In this document: positions 46,312 to 55,669 of the stretch, in pieces
Numbering within the stretch: position 1 is the first letter of the stretch
Layout: every line of letters starts with the position of its first letter
Assembly (NCBI GenBank): GCA_046565505.1
Contig: JBKHYJ010000124.1
Span: forward strand, 7,810 to 71,809
Length of the DNA: 64,000 nt
Direction of reading: 5' to 3'
From: JBKHYJ01 sp046565505
GTDB taxonomy: Bacteria > Acidobacteriota > Blastocatellia > UBA7656
Translations under genes and position numbers: made by a program
The notes under the pieces: generated by a model
The model's input: the letters and a program-made list of their open reading frames with translations, nothing else
What the model was told of the DNA's origin: nothing
Database searches by the model: none

Positions 46312-47520
46312 ATGAAAGAGAAGAGACTCTACGTTATCGTCGCCTTTCTCACATTGGCAGTCGGCATAGGAGTTCCGCAGGCGTGGCTCGCCCACTCACG
46401 CAGCCATGTGCGCCCGCCGCGGCGTCATACGCCTCCGATTCAAGTTCAGAGTCAGACCACCGGGAAGGCCACACTGGAGATGGTCTTCACGCTCGACACG
46501 ACCGGCTCGATGGGCGGGTTGATTGAGGGCGCAAAGCAACGCATTTGGGGGATAGTCAACGAGGTAATGCAATCACCTTCCCACCCGTCGGTCCGCGTAG
46601 GCCTCGTGGCCTACAGGGACCGGGGCGACGCTTACGTCACAAAGGTTCTGCCGCTCACGAGCGACCTCGATACAGTTTACTCTACGCTGATGGATTACCG
46701 CGCCGATGGCGGGGGTGATACGCCGGAGAACGTGCGCCGCGCCCTCGCGGATGCCGTGCGCGAGGCGGGGTGGTCCGAGCGGGCGCAGGGAGTCGCGCAA
46801 ATCATCTTTCTCGTCGGGGATGCGCCGCCTCATCAAGACTACTATGACGAGCCCGACACTACTACAACTGCCGCGGAGGCGGCGCGGGCCGGTATCGTCG
46901 TCAACACCATTCAATGCGGCAATCAACCCGGCACTCAACAGGTTTGGCAGATGATCGCCGCGAGCGGTGAGGGGCAGTATTTTTCCATAGCGCAAGATGG
47001 TGGCGTACAGGCGATCTCGACTCCTTACGACAAGGAGATGTCAGAGCTGGGCGCGAAGCTGGGATCGACCTATGTGGCTTACGGTGGAGGGGTTGGGGCC
47101 GCGGGTGCTCGTTATCGTGAAGAGGCGAAGATGAAGCAGGCCGCTACCGAATCTGTCGTGGTGTCGAGCGCCCCGATGGGAGCCGCAGCTGACCGCGCTG
47201 TGAACAAAGCCGTGAACTCTGAGGCCTATGCAGGCGACTTGATGACCAGTTTGGAGAATGGGTCTGTGAAGTTAGACGCCTTGAAAGACGAAGAGCTTCC
47301 TGATGAATTGAGGAAGCTGGGGCCGGAGGCAAGGAAGAAAGAGATTGAAAGGCGGCTCGCGGAACGCAGGAAGCTGCGGGCAGATATTCTAAAGCTCTCG
47401 AAACAGCGCGACGAGTTTATAGCGGCGGCGCGAAAGAGGTTGCCGCGTAATCAGGGCAGCTTTGACTCGGCAGTCGCAGTCGCGCTCAAACAGCAAATGA
47501 GGCGTAAAGGCATCAAGTAA
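46312..47520 (+). CDS. Exported von Willebrand factor A domain protein
   Basis: The 402-residue protein begins with a hydrophobic segment (LYVIVAFLTLAVGIGVPQAWL) acting as signal or anchor. The VWA domain runs from about residue 52 to 260, with the metal-site motif DTTGS at 62-66, VGLVAYRDRGD, GDTPEN and IIFLVGDAPPH. The C-terminal ~120 residues are charged and probably coiled-coil (RKKEIERRLAERRKLRADILKLSKQ). VWA domains bind proteins through a metal ion; here the partner is unknown. CGGAG about 13 bases before ATG 46312 is the best ribosome binding site. Confidence 0.83.
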   Translation: MKEKRLYVIVAFLTLAVGIGVPQAWLAHSRSHVRPPRRHTPPIQVQSQTTGKATLEMVFTLDTTGSMGGLIEGAKQRIWGIVNEVMQSPSHPSVRVGLVAYRDRGDAYVTKVLPLTSDLDTVYSTLMDYRADGGGDTPENVRRALADAVREAGWSERAQGVAQIIFLVGDAPPHQDYYDEPDTTTTAAEAARAGIVVNTIQCGNQPGTQQVWQMIAASGEGQYFSIAQDGGVQAISTPYDKEMSELGAKLGSTYVAYGGGVGAAGARYREEAKMKQAATESVVVSSAPMGAAADRAVNKAVNSEAYAGDLMTSLENGSVKLDALKDEELPDELRKLGPEARKKEIERRLAERRKLRADILKLSKQRDEFIAAARKRLPRNQGSFDSAVAVALKQQMRRKGIK

Positions 47521-47996
47521 CGAATTTGATTTAACAGGAAGTTTCGAGCAAAGCGCCACTCAGTGTACGAGAAGCATTTCGAGACGACGCGCTCATTGGG
47601 AACTATGCTCGAAGCTTCCTTTCCATGCTCTCAAGGAACAAGCGCTTAGCGCGCTGGACTTGGAGCAGCCTTCAGTCATGCCGGCCCACACATCCATGCG
47701 AGTTTTGAGTTTTTGAGCTTCGATGCATCTGATAACAAAAATTACGAACTTCCTTATAAGATCAAGATAAGGTAGTCAATATCTACCCCTCAAACTTTCC
47801 ATTTGACAACACAAGCTGATGATCAGATACTGATCCAGGCAATCAACCTACTTGCTATCCCCTCTCGCACCCGGTATAGACCGGTAGCAGGGGGTTATTA
47901 ACTTCACCGACTCTTTTCATTCCTATTGACTGGCTGAGCACCAGAGCCTGCCCTTGCCACAGATTCTTATGCTCAGTTAACACGGAAGGAACTAAG
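47521..47996. other. AT-richer intergenic region ahead of the YVTN gene
   Basis: No gene is supported in these 476 bases. They contain the promoter at 47803-47831 and otherwise nothing I can assign. Confidence 0.45.
47803..47831 (+). promoter_or_regulatory. Putative sigma-70 promoter of the YVTN gene
   Basis: A perfect TTGACA (47803-47808) is 17 bases from GATACT (47826-47831). The predicted leader is about 160 bases. Confidence 0.45.
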
Positions 47997-49142
47997 ATGA
48001 AACACAGCTTGCCCCTGATACGCTCCTACCTATACATGAGAGGTCTCTCTATTATTGGGACTTGGCTACTGCTGCTGACCTTGTATGGTCTTAGCGGGTC
48101 AGTAAACACTGCACAGGCACAGATTCGCGCATACGTTGTAAATGAATTTGAGAATACAGTCTCCGTCATTGACACTTCGACTAACACGGTCATAGGCACT
48201 ATCCCAGTTGGCCCTGTACCTTTTGATATAGCCCTCACCCCTGATGGCACCCGAGCTTACGTGACTAATGACGGCGGTAATACGGTCTCAGTCATTGACA
48301 CTACGACGAACGCAGTGATTACCACTATCGCGGTCAATTCCTCTCCCGTCGGGGTAGAGATCACACCAGATGGGACCCGCGCTTATGTGTCGAATTCGGG
48401 TAGTAACACCGTCTCGGTTATTAGCACCGCAACTAACACGGTGATTGCCACTATCCCAGTTGGCTCTGGGCCCTACATGCTTGACATCACGCCCGATGGC
48501 ACACGAGTTTACGTAGTGAATGACATCGGCGCATCGGTCTCCGTTATTGATACAGCGACCAATACAGTCGTTGCCACCATCCCGGTTGCTCCGTCTCCCT
48601 TGGGGGTAGCCATCACGCCTGATGGGACGCGAGTTTATGTAACTAACCGGCAGAGCAACACAGTTTCCGTTATTGACACGGGGACCAATACTGTAATCAC
48701 TACTGTTGTTGTACCTTTCGGACCGCGAGAAGTAGCTATCACGCCAGACGGTTCCAGGGCTCACGTGACGAATCAGTTCGGTAATAGCGTTACTGTCATC
48801 AATACAGGGGCCAACACTGTGATCGCTACTATCCCCGTGGGCACCGAGCCCATCGGGGTAGCTATCACACCAGACGGCACTCGCGCCTATGTCACCAATA
48901 TCAACTCCCATACAGTCTCCGTCATTGACACGGCGAGTAATGCCGTGATCGCTACTATTGCAGTGGGCTCAGGGCCATTCGGGATAGCAATTACGCCTGG
49001 CCCCCAGATGATGAGAGTCCCGAACAGCAAAGACGAGTGCAAGAATGGCGGGTGGCAGACCTTCGGCCCCCCCGCAGGCCCATTCCGCAATCAGGGCCAA
49101 TGCATCAGCTACGTCCAGAGCCATTCACACGGTAGTCGATGA
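47997..49142 (+). CDS. Secreted seven-bladed YVTN beta-propeller protein
   Basis: The 381-residue protein has a signal peptide ending near TAQAQ. Seven 42-residue blades follow directly, each of the form RAYVTNxxxNTVSVIDTxTNTVIxTIPVGxxPxxVAITPDGT, enough for one closed propeller. The C-terminal ~40 residues carry CKNGGWQTF and NQGQCISYVQ, a two-cysteine tail seen at the ends of other exported bacterial proteins. YVTN propellers occur on surface-layer proteins and bind ligands rather than catalyse. GGAAGGAAC before ATG 47997 supports the start. Blade regularity suggests recent repeat amplification or gene conversion. Confidence 0.88.
   Translation: MKHSLPLIRSYLYMRGLSIIGTWLLLLTLYGLSGSVNTAQAQIRAYVVNEFENTVSVIDTSTNTVIGTIPVGPVPFDIALTPDGTRAYVTNDGGNTVSVIDTTTNAVITTIAVNSSPVGVEITPDGTRAYVSNSGSNTVSVISTATNTVIATIPVGSGPYMLDITPDGTRVYVVNDIGASVSVIDTATNTVVATIPVAPSPLGVAITPDGTRVYVTNRQSNTVSVIDTGTNTVITTVVVPFGPREVAITPDGSRAHVTNQFGNSVTVINTGANTVIATIPVGTEPIGVAITPDGTRAYVTNINSHTVSVIDTASNAVIATIAVGSGPFGIAITPGPQMMRVPNSKDECKNGGWQTFGPPAGPFRNQGQCISYVQSHSHGSR
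48127..49008 (+). repeat. Seven tandem 126-bp coding repeats
   Basis: The propeller blades correspond to seven head-to-tail DNA units of 126 bases with no length change between units. Conserved stretches include the codons for ITPDGTR and VSVID. Confidence 0.8.
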
Positions 49143-49172
49143 CAACTGATCAGGGAGTAAGAGATACAAACA

Positions 49173-49204
49173 AGCAAGCCCTGGCTCTATGGTCGGGGCT
49201 TGCT
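49173..49204 (+). terminator. Terminator of the YVTN gene
   Basis: AGCAAGCCC (49173-49181) pairs perfectly with GGGCTTGCT (49196-49204), 31 bases after the stop. Confidence 0.55.
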
Positions 49205-49418
49205 CTTGTAGCGAGCAGCATCTTTCTAGGTATCATCCAAAATATGTGAGCCTAATCTTGGTCTGGCCCCTCCTCAAACAGAAAGGCCATCTTGGTGATG
49301 ATGGACTCACCAGAACCTTTTATTGGCTTTGCAATCTAAATACACATGGGCCCCTCCTTGAACGTTATCAGACGCAGCCTTTCTCAGATGATTCTGACCT
49401 GCTATCTATTTTCAGATT

Positions 49419-49853
49419 TCAGAAGTTTCTCCCAGGTCGGCCCCCGCCGGCTGGCGTGTGAGCGTGAGCGGGTAGCACCATTGCATTAAGCAGGTGCTCT
49501 AGAACTGTAGTGGGGTCCTTGCAACAACCCGTGTGTACGGGTGATGTCTGAATTATCGTGCTACGGGGCGCGATGAGCCAGTGGAAGCGCTCCCTCTGTG
49601 ACAACTGACCTATAGGTCCCGCTTGCTCTCCGCCAGCACAGATCGCAGGGAACGTTGCGAGGTGGGCTTTTATTGATTCGACATCCGCCATCGAATCTAG
49701 GGCCATCAATCGCTGCTCATCCAGTTCAATCCGCGCTTCGAGGAAGCCCTTGCTCGGGCACGACATAATGACCCCTACGTTGACGAACTCTTCACGCTCA
49801 ACCCTGGGCACAACGCGTATTATCGCGTAATCATACGTACAATGATCGCGCAC
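49419..49853 (-). CDS. DUF3037-family protein
   Basis: The 144-residue protein starts with the DUF3037 hallmark YDYAIIRVVPRVEREEFVNVGVIM. The function of this family is not established. The start is placed at GTG 49853, because GGAGG stands six to seven bases ahead within the end of the HipA-like gene; the open frame goes further upstream but in an out-of-phase overlap. The resulting 23-base overlap with the kinase-like gene implies coupled translation, and this gene order is a known association for the two families. The C-terminal HTPAGGGRPGRNF end is low-complexity. Confidence 0.8.
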   Translation of the reverse strand: MRDHCTYDYAIIRVVPRVEREEFVNVGVIMSCPSKGFLEARIELDEQRLMALDSMADVESIKAHLATFPAICAGGEQAGPIGQLSQRERFHWLIAPRSTIIQTSPVHTGCCKDPTTVLEHLLNAMVLPAHAHTPAGGGRPGRNF

Positions 49854-50613
49854 GGATCGCCTCCTCAAGGAAAGCATGCGGCGGCTCGAGCCGACTTTGC
49901 AGGTATTCGGTGTAAGCATCCCGCTGCATGTCCGGGCCCCCGAGTGAGGAATCCCCGGCCAACCACACGTCTGGGATTAGTTTAACCACGCTGTCAATGA
50001 TGTCATGGCACATCAGCCCACTCATCTTTGAATCTATTTCCGGGAGCGAGCTGGCGAACCGGAGCAGTACATGGTCCTTTATCATTGTGAAAGGGTCCCG
50101 GCTGCGCTCGCGGTAGTTTTTCCAAGTGTGGTGGAAGTAAAGGGCTGCGCCATGATCAATGAGCCAGAGCCGCCGATGCCACATGAGCATGTTCGTGTTC
50201 CGCGCTGTGCGGTCTACGTTTGTCACGTAAGCGTCGAACCAGACTACAGAAGACGCGAGGTCCGCGTCCGGCTTCTCTGCCACAGGGTCAAACATTACAG
50301 CGCCGGGCAAGTAATCCAGCGCGAGGTTGAGTCCCGCACTGGCTCTTATCAGGTCTTGAATCTCGGGGTCCGGCTCTGTGCGGGCCAGTTCAGGGTCGAG
50401 GTCAACGAAAACGATCTCAGGCACCGGCAGCCCCGACGCTCGGGCGATCTCCCCAGCGACTAACTCGGCAATCAGCGCTTTCGGCCCCTGCCCCGCCCCT
50501 CGGAACTTCAGCACGTACATTCCATCATCGTCGGCTTCGACTATTGCCGGAAGCGAGCCGCCTTCGCGCAGTGGGGTGACGTATCTTGTGGCTGTTACTG
50601 TCCTCAAGCTCAT
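49831..50613 (-). CDS. HipA-like kinase-fold protein
   Basis: The 260-residue protein matches the shorter HipA-related family that lacks the N-terminal HipA domain. The lysine-containing strand is GMYVLKFRGAGQGPKALIAELVAGEIARASGLPVPE. The catalytic and metal segments are WFDAYVTNVDRTARNTNML and LWLIDHGAALYFHH. HipA phosphorylates glutamyl-tRNA synthetase, but these shorter relatives are uncharacterised. Unlike hipBA, no HipB-type DNA-binding antitoxin is adjacent; instead a DUF3037 gene overlaps its 3' end. No clear ribosome binding site precedes ATG 50613. Confidence 0.83.
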   Translation of the reverse strand: MSLRTVTATRYVTPLREGGSLPAIVEADDDGMYVLKFRGAGQGPKALIAELVAGEIARASGLPVPEIVFVDLDPELARTEPDPEIQDLIRASAGLNLALDYLPGAVMFDPVAEKPDADLASSVVWFDAYVTNVDRTARNTNMLMWHRRLWLIDHGAALYFHHTWKNYRERSRDPFTMIKDHVLLRFASSLPEIDSKMSGLMCHDIIDSVVKLIPDVWLAGDSSLGGPDMQRDAYTEYLQSRLEPPHAFLEEAIRARSLYV

Positions 50614-50812
50614 CGTCTGTTAAAAGGTCTATGATATTTAGTCCACGGCAGCCCGCCCCGACGCGGCGCGTTCATCAAGCCTGAATCGGGTGAGGTGCTT
50701 ATGATTTGTAGCCCCTGAGTCGGAGCGCCGGCGGCCTCGATGCTTAAGCCCTTGCTTGCTACTTAGAAGTCACGCGGCCGCGTTGGTCCCCGCTGAGCTT
50801 CCGCCCGATGAT

Positions 50813-51778
50813 TCACTGTGCCGGGGTAATGACGATATTTCTGAAGGCGATCTTCCCATGATCCCCCTGAAGCATGATCGGCCCGGCCGCGCCTTCTTCG
50901 CTATCGATGGCCCCGCCAGTAATGCCGGGGATCTCTTCATTATCAATAATCAACTTACCGTTAAGGGCCGCCGTTACGCGGCGGCCGACCAGCGTGATGT
51001 CATAGGTCTGCCATTCGCCAGGCTTTGCCGCTGCGTTGACGATTGGCCTGACGAAGCCATACAGGCCGCCCATCCGCAAGCTGTCAACGGCCTTGCCGAC
51101 ATCGTCTTGTATCTGCACCTCGTACCGCCCCCGCAGGTAGATTCCGCTATTGCTCTTCTCGACTATGTTGAATTCCAGATGCAGCTTGAAGTCTGTGAAT
51201 TTCTGTTCGGTCAATATATCAACGCAAGGGACGTTGTTAGAAAGAGAGCCGCCGGCGACGCTCCAACAATTGCCTCGGCCGTTCCCGCGCAGCTTCCACC
51301 CGGTGAGATCTTTGCCATTAAAAAGATGAACAGGCTTGCCCCATCTCGGCGCGGCCGGGCGTCTGAGGTCCGCCGCGCGCACGCCCGCCCAGGTGATGGG
51401 CTTTCCGTCAGCGTCTTCGGTAGTCCCTTCGAGCCTGTCGCCGACCAGTCTCGCTTTGAAGACCAGGTCGCTCGGATTTCGCTCGTACTGCACAGGCACC
51501 CTGAACAAAAGTTCTCCGCCCTTGTATTCAACCTGCGCAAGGTGGCGCATGCTGCCGAAGCGCCCGACGAACCTCCCCATCAACTCTGTCTCCTTGCGCA
51601 ACATGATTTCGAGCCATGACGGGTAAGGCCCATCAGGACCCTGTACGGTCAGGTCCCATCGGCCGAGAACTACGTCGGCAAAACCAGGCTGGGGCGACTG
51701 TGCGGCGCCGCTGAAAATAAGAATGAGTGTAGTTAAAACCGGCAGCAGTAATCGAGGAAGTCGAGTTCTCTGAAACAT
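50813..51778 (-). CDS. Exported DUF1080 (3-keto-disaccharide hydrolase-like) protein
   Basis: The 321-residue protein has a signal peptide (LLLPVLTTLILIFSGAAQ). Residues 30 to about 150 form a beta-rich N-terminal domain (GRWDLTVQGPDGPYPSWLEI). A DUF1080 jelly-roll domain follows: LFNGKDLTGWKLRG, DFKLHLEFNI, NSGIYLRGRYEVQIQDD, GEWQTYDITLVGRRVTAALNG and IMLQGDHGKIAFRNIVI. Family members hydrolyse 3-keto-glycosides in periplasmic sugar degradation. The start is ATG 51778 with GGAG about nine bases ahead; an upstream in-frame ATG at 51808 is less likely. No oxidoreductase partner adjoins. Confidence 0.87.
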   Translation of the reverse strand: MFQRTRLPRLLLPVLTTLILIFSGAAQSPQPGFADVVLGRWDLTVQGPDGPYPSWLEIMLRKETELMGRFVGRFGSMRHLAQVEYKGGELLFRVPVQYERNPSDLVFKARLVGDRLEGTTEDADGKPITWAGVRAADLRRPAAPRWGKPVHLFNGKDLTGWKLRGNGRGNCWSVAGGSLSNNVPCVDILTEQKFTDFKLHLEFNIVEKSNSGIYLRGRYEVQIQDDVGKAVDSLRMGGLYGFVRPIVNAAAKPGEWQTYDITLVGRRVTAALNGKLIIDNEEIPGITGGAIDSEEGAAGPIMLQGDHGKIAFRNIVITPAQ

Positions 51779-52593
51779 GACGGCTCTCCGAATTAAGTAG
51801 AAATTCATTTGACTTGTGCGACCATAAAAACAGCACCAGCAATAATACTATAAATCAGCGGACGGACCAGCGGTTGAGGGCCACATCGCCACCGGTCACG
51901 GCGTAATCCGTCGAGCGGCAGTAAGTGAGGCGATTCGCTCCCTGGCTTTTGCCGAGTACCGCGCCTAGATTTGCCTTATCACTCGATAAGGCCAGTTATG
52001 CGGCATGGGCGAAGCGGGCGAGCGGCGCGGGGCCCGTTCGCCAGGCCCGCGCGGGCGGCGATAATCTCCAATGTCTGAGCGGATTTGCGCGACGATAGGC
52101 GGCCGTTCGATGCGGCCCTCGTTACATAGAAACCGCTTGACTCGTCAATACTGTTCCTTCATAATCTGCCTTTCTAAAATGAGCAGGTGGGGCCACCAAA
52201 AGTTGACACAGATGCCTCAGAGCATCAGCCTCGCCAGCTGGCTCGAATGAGATTAATTAGTATTAACCCGATCAAAAGTTTCTCTCGGATGCGTCCTACA
52301 ACCGTCGCCTGGCGCGGGTTGTACTTCTTCAATCATCTGTGATCTCTTTGAAATCCTCGCCAGGATACTCATTCTAACCTGGACGATTATCGTAAGAGGT
52401 TGAATGCGAGCCCTTGCAGGCGCGGGTGATTCGCAAAAAAATGTCACGCCCGCCCGGGGACCAGATCCGATGCGGGAAAATTGAATCGCCATGATGCTCT
52501 GCTCTAACTCTTCATACCTGACAGTCTTGATGACGCCTGAATGAAGCATGATAATCAGCGTTCGTCGCAGGAATCGATAGAGGTTACCAAGCG
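51779..52593. other. Long intergenic region before the NRPS-like operon
   Basis: About 815 bases without a supported gene. The sequence GGTGGGGCCACCAAAAGTTGA near 52180-52206 recalls insertion-sequence ends, but no partner repeat or transposase is present. The promoter of the downstream operon lies at its right end. Confidence 0.45.
52527..52555 (+). promoter_or_regulatory. Putative promoter of the NRPS-like operon
   Basis: TTGATG (52527-52532) and GATAAT (52550-52555) are exactly 17 bases apart, with TG directly before the -10 box. Initiation near 52562 gives a leader of about 32 bases to the first gene. Confidence 0.5.
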
Positions 52594-54177
52594 ATGGATC
52601 TCACGGAGCTAGTCGCCCGGCTGCCGGGGCGACAAAAAAACAGCATCTTCACTTTCGAGAAGGGGCGTGTCGTTCGGAGGACGCACGCGGCACTGTATTC
52701 GGACGTGCAGGCGGCGCGCGCGAGGCTCGTCGCTTGCGGCGTAAAGAAGGGCGACCGCGTCGGCATCCGCGCTCAAAACTGTTACCAGTGGATCGTCTAC
52801 GACCTCGCCCTCATCGAACTCCGCGCCGTCTCCGTAGCCTTCACCGAGGACTTCGCCTCCGCCGACGCGCGCGAGCTTTGCGAGAAGTACGGGCTCTCGC
52901 TGCTGCTGGTGATGGCGAGCGAGGCGTCGCGTCACGCGCGCGACGTGACTTTCCTCGCATGCCTGGACGATGACAGCAGGCCCGCAAAGGTCATCGAGCG
53001 CGACGAGCCTGAGGCGGACGAAAATTTCGACAGGCCCTGGCTCATCTTCTCTTCCGGCTCGTCGGGAGGCATAAAGGGGATAACGCTGAACCGCAAGGGC
53101 GTCGAGGCGTGGGTCGAGGCGTTCGCCGGCGCGGTCGTGCCGCGTCAAGACGACTGCCTGCTGCTGTTCCTTCCGATTTCAAACTTCCAGCAGCGGCCTA
53201 TATACTACGCGGCGTTGTGGTATGGGTTCGACTTCATTGTGACGGACCCGGCGAGGCTTTTCCTCGCGCTCAAGCAGCTCAAGCCTACGATATTGATCGC
53301 GCCGCCCGCGCTCTACGAGGCTTTTGAGACGCGCTTCTATAACCAGCCAAAATGGAAGCGAGTCGTTGCGCAAGCGGCCGGGGAGGCCGTCCGAAAGCTG
53401 CCCGTCCGAACCGCTCGAGAAAGGCTGGCGAGGCTAATCTTCAAACAAGCTTATGAGACGCTCGGCGGGCGCATGCGCTTGATGGTGACCGGCATGGCCC
53501 CGATCAAGCGCACGACGCTCGACCTGTTCGGGCGCATGCAACTGCCGCTGTTTGAAACTTATGGCCTGGTCGAGTGCGGCTCGGTTGCCCTTAACGTGCC
53601 GGGGGCACAAAAGGTGGGGTCGGTCGGCCGCCCCCTGCCGGGGCTTCAGGTCGAGCTTGCCGAGGACGGCGAAATCATCGTGCGCCGGGAGCACATGACG
53701 GCGCTCGGCTACTTCGAGTGCGTGGAAGGGGAAAGCGAGAGGACCTTCATCGGGGACAACCGCGTGGCCACGGGCGATATAGGCCGGTTCGACGAAGACG
53801 GCTACCTCTACCTGGTCGGCCGTAAGAAAGAGATCATCATCACGGCGGGCGGCGAGAAAGTGCACCCCGAAGCCATAGAGTCTTTGATCAACTCGCACCC
53901 CGACGTGGCGAAGTCGGTCGTGCTCGGCAGCCCGAGCGCCGCATCGCTGTCCGCCATCGTGCTGCCCAAGGACCCGCACGACCCCGCCGCGAAGGCGCGC
54001 ATCGAAAGCTTCGTCGAAAGCATCAACGAACACCGGCCGTCGATGAGCGTCGGCAGAGTGGTATTCACAGAAATCATGTTCCAGCGCGAGAACGGCTTCC
54101 TGCGCCCGAACCTGAAGCTTGATCGAAAGAGGATCGCCGAGCACTTCCGCCCGGAGCTCAGCGAGCTCGGGGTGTGA
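52594..54177 (+). CDS. Acyl/aryl-AMP ligase (AMP-dependent synthetase)
   Basis: The 527-residue protein belongs to the adenylate-forming superfamily. The phosphate loop is IFSSGSSGGIKG (the usual TSGTTGxPK lacks its Pro-Lys). The adenine motif is ETYGLVECGS. The hinge region reads TGDIGRFDEDGYLYLVGRKKEIIITAGGEKVHPEAIE, and the end has NGFLRPNLKLDR in place of the usual TPTxK(L/V)KR. It most resembles FadD-like long-chain or aryl acid ligases. With a free ACP 30 bases downstream, loading a carboxylic-acid starter onto that ACP is the likely role (inference). GAGG stands ten bases before ATG 52594. First gene of the operon. Confidence 0.87.
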   Translation: MDLTELVARLPGRQKNSIFTFEKGRVVRRTHAALYSDVQAARARLVACGVKKGDRVGIRAQNCYQWIVYDLALIELRAVSVAFTEDFASADARELCEKYGLSLLLVMASEASRHARDVTFLACLDDDSRPAKVIERDEPEADENFDRPWLIFSSGSSGGIKGITLNRKGVEAWVEAFAGAVVPRQDDCLLLFLPISNFQQRPIYYAALWYGFDFIVTDPARLFLALKQLKPTILIAPPALYEAFETRFYNQPKWKRVVAQAAGEAVRKLPVRTARERLARLIFKQAYETLGGRMRLMVTGMAPIKRTTLDLFGRMQLPLFETYGLVECGSVALNVPGAQKVGSVGRPLPGLQVELAEDGEIIVRREHMTALGYFECVEGESERTFIGDNRVATGDIGRFDEDGYLYLVGRKKEIIITAGGEKVHPEAIESLINSHPDVAKSVVLGSPSAASLSAIVLPKDPHDPAAKARIESFVESINEHRPSMSVGRVVFTEIMFQRENGFLRPNLKLDRKRIAEHFRPELSELGV

Positions 54178-54207
54178 CGGCGGATAAGTCCGAGCGGGGA
54201 GGTCTTC

Positions 54208-54492
54208 ATGAACATTGAGCATAACTTTGACGAAAAGATACTGTCGCTGATCGCGGAAGCGGTGCCGGGGAAATTCAAGAAGGCAAAGATAACGACAGAC
54301 ATGCGCCTCCAGAGGGACCTCGGGATCGACTCGCTAGGCATCGCGGCGCTGGTGTTTCGGCTGGAGGAAGTATTCGGAATCAGTCTGGACGACCCGGACC
54401 TGGGCGCATACATGGGCCAGATAAAGACTGTCGGCGACGCCATAACCGTGTCCAGGCAGATCGTAAGGCAGGCGGGCGCGGGAAGAAGTTAG
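54208..54492 (+). CDS. Free-standing acyl carrier protein
   Basis: The 94-residue protein is an acyl or peptidyl carrier protein. The phosphopantetheine attachment Ser is S42 in DLGIDSLGIAALVFRLEE. The flanking acidic helix 2 is typical of ACPs that interact with an AMP ligase. GGGGAGG five bases before ATG 54208 is an excellent ribosome binding site. It lies 30 bases after the ligase gene and 32 before the amidohydrolase gene, so the three are one transcript. It probably carries the starter acyl group for the peptide assembly encoded downstream. Confidence 0.92.
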   Translation: MNIEHNFDEKILSLIAEAVPGKFKKAKITTDMRLQRDLGIDSLGIAALVFRLEEVFGISLDDPDLGAYMGQIKTVGDAITVSRQIVRQAGAGRS

Positions 54493-54524
54493 CGGGTTTA
54501 ACAAAGGCGCGAGTTCGACAAAAC

Positions 54525-55496
54525 ATGCCTACGCATACTGTTATGACTCCCATGATAATTGACGCGCACTGCCACATCGCCTCCGACGAGCACATCCCGC
54601 GGTCATTCATTGACGGGGCCGTAGCCAACATGGCCGCGGCGCTTTCGGCGAAGGGGGTCCGTGTTACTCGCGACAAGCTCGCGGCCATGTACGAACAGAA
54701 GATGCGGGACCCGCTCTGCGACGCACTCGTCGCCGAGATGGCCGACGCAGGGGTGGCAAAGAGCGTGCTACTCGTGGCCGACTTCACCTACGCGCTAAAA
54801 GACTGCGCGCTGACGATAGAGGAGTCGTTCCGCAAGCACGAAGAAGTGCTGGCGAGGCACCCAGGTAAATTCGAGGTGTTCGGCGGCGTAGACCCGCGCT
54901 GGGGCCAGGACGGCATTGCGTTATTCGAGCGCTCGCTGTCGGAGTTCGGCTTTCGCGGCTTCAAGGTGTACCCGCCGTGCGGCTTCAGCCCGAGTGACCC
55001 GGCGCTGTTCCCTTTTTACGAGATATGCGCAGCGCACAACGCGCCCGTGGTGGTGCACATCGGCCCGACCTCGCCTGCGCTCTCTTTCGAAACGTCGAAC
55101 CCGTTCCTGCTCGATGGGGCCGCGCGGAACTTCCCGGCCGTGAATTTCATCATGGCGCACGGGTCTATAAGCTTCACTGAAGAGGCCGCCATGATGTGCG
55201 CCTTCCGCCCGAACGTCTACCTAGACATCAGCGGCTTCCAGGGCTCTGTGCAGGTGGGCGGCTCCGAAGGGGCCGTTAAGGCCGCCGTCTCGCGGGGCAT
55301 CAACCACAAAATTCTGTTCGGGACCGATTGGCCTGTATTCCGTTTGCAGGGCGATCAACAAACCTTTGTCGAAACCGTCACCGCCGCCGACGGGCCTCTC
55401 TCGGAGTTGAGCGAGGCGGAGAAGGCCCTCATCCTTTACAAAAACGCCGAGCGGTTGCTGTCGGGCGGTCAAATGGCGAAGCAGTCTGCGCACTGA
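54525..55496 (+). CDS. Amidohydrolase_2-family TIM-barrel protein
   Basis: The 323-residue protein is a metal-dependent amidohydrolase of the Amidohydro_2/ACMSD-like group. The HxH metal site is in IIDAHCHI, further His in VVVHIGP and FIMAHGS, and the late Asp in FGTDWPVF. Family reactions include hydrolysis and non-oxidative decarboxylation. Inside an NRPS-like operon it could trim or decarboxylate the starter or release a product, which is inference. The start at ATG 54525 has no clear ribosome binding site; ATG 54552, giving MIIDAHCH, is the usual family start and a real alternative. A 173-base gap without visible structure precedes the next gene. Confidence 0.87.
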   Translation: MPTHTVMTPMIIDAHCHIASDEHIPRSFIDGAVANMAAALSAKGVRVTRDKLAAMYEQKMRDPLCDALVAEMADAGVAKSVLLVADFTYALKDCALTIEESFRKHEEVLARHPGKFEVFGGVDPRWGQDGIALFERSLSEFGFRGFKVYPPCGFSPSDPALFPFYEICAAHNAPVVVHIGPTSPALSFETSNPFLLDGAARNFPAVNFIMAHGSISFTEEAAMMCAFRPNVYLDISGFQGSVQVGGSEGAVKAAVSRGINHKILFGTDWPVFRLQGDQQTFVETVTAADGPLSELSEAEKALILYKNAERLLSGGQMAKQSAH

Positions 55497-55669
55497 GGCC
55501 CGCGCGATCATCTTATGTACTTCAAAGCTAGCGACACCTGCGCGCGCCCCAAAATGTCATGCCCGGCCAGGTCGCGCCGTGTCGCCGCCCCGACTCCTCG
55601 CCCTTTTCTCGCGGTGAAAGGCGCGAGCCCTGACCTGATGGGCCATGAGATTGCCCTCTACTGAAAGAT

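Noticed and set aside
48127..49008. Regular repeats that could suggest a CRISPR array
   Set aside because: The units are 126 bp, in frame and encode propeller blades; there are no spacers.
52180..52210. Sequence resembling an insertion-sequence end (CCACCAAAAGTTGACAC)
   Set aside because: No second inverted repeat, target duplication or transposase remnant was found nearby.
52253..52549. Minus-strand frame of 98 codons upstream of the NRPS-like operon
   Set aside because: No ribosome binding site, no domain, and it covers the putative operon promoter.
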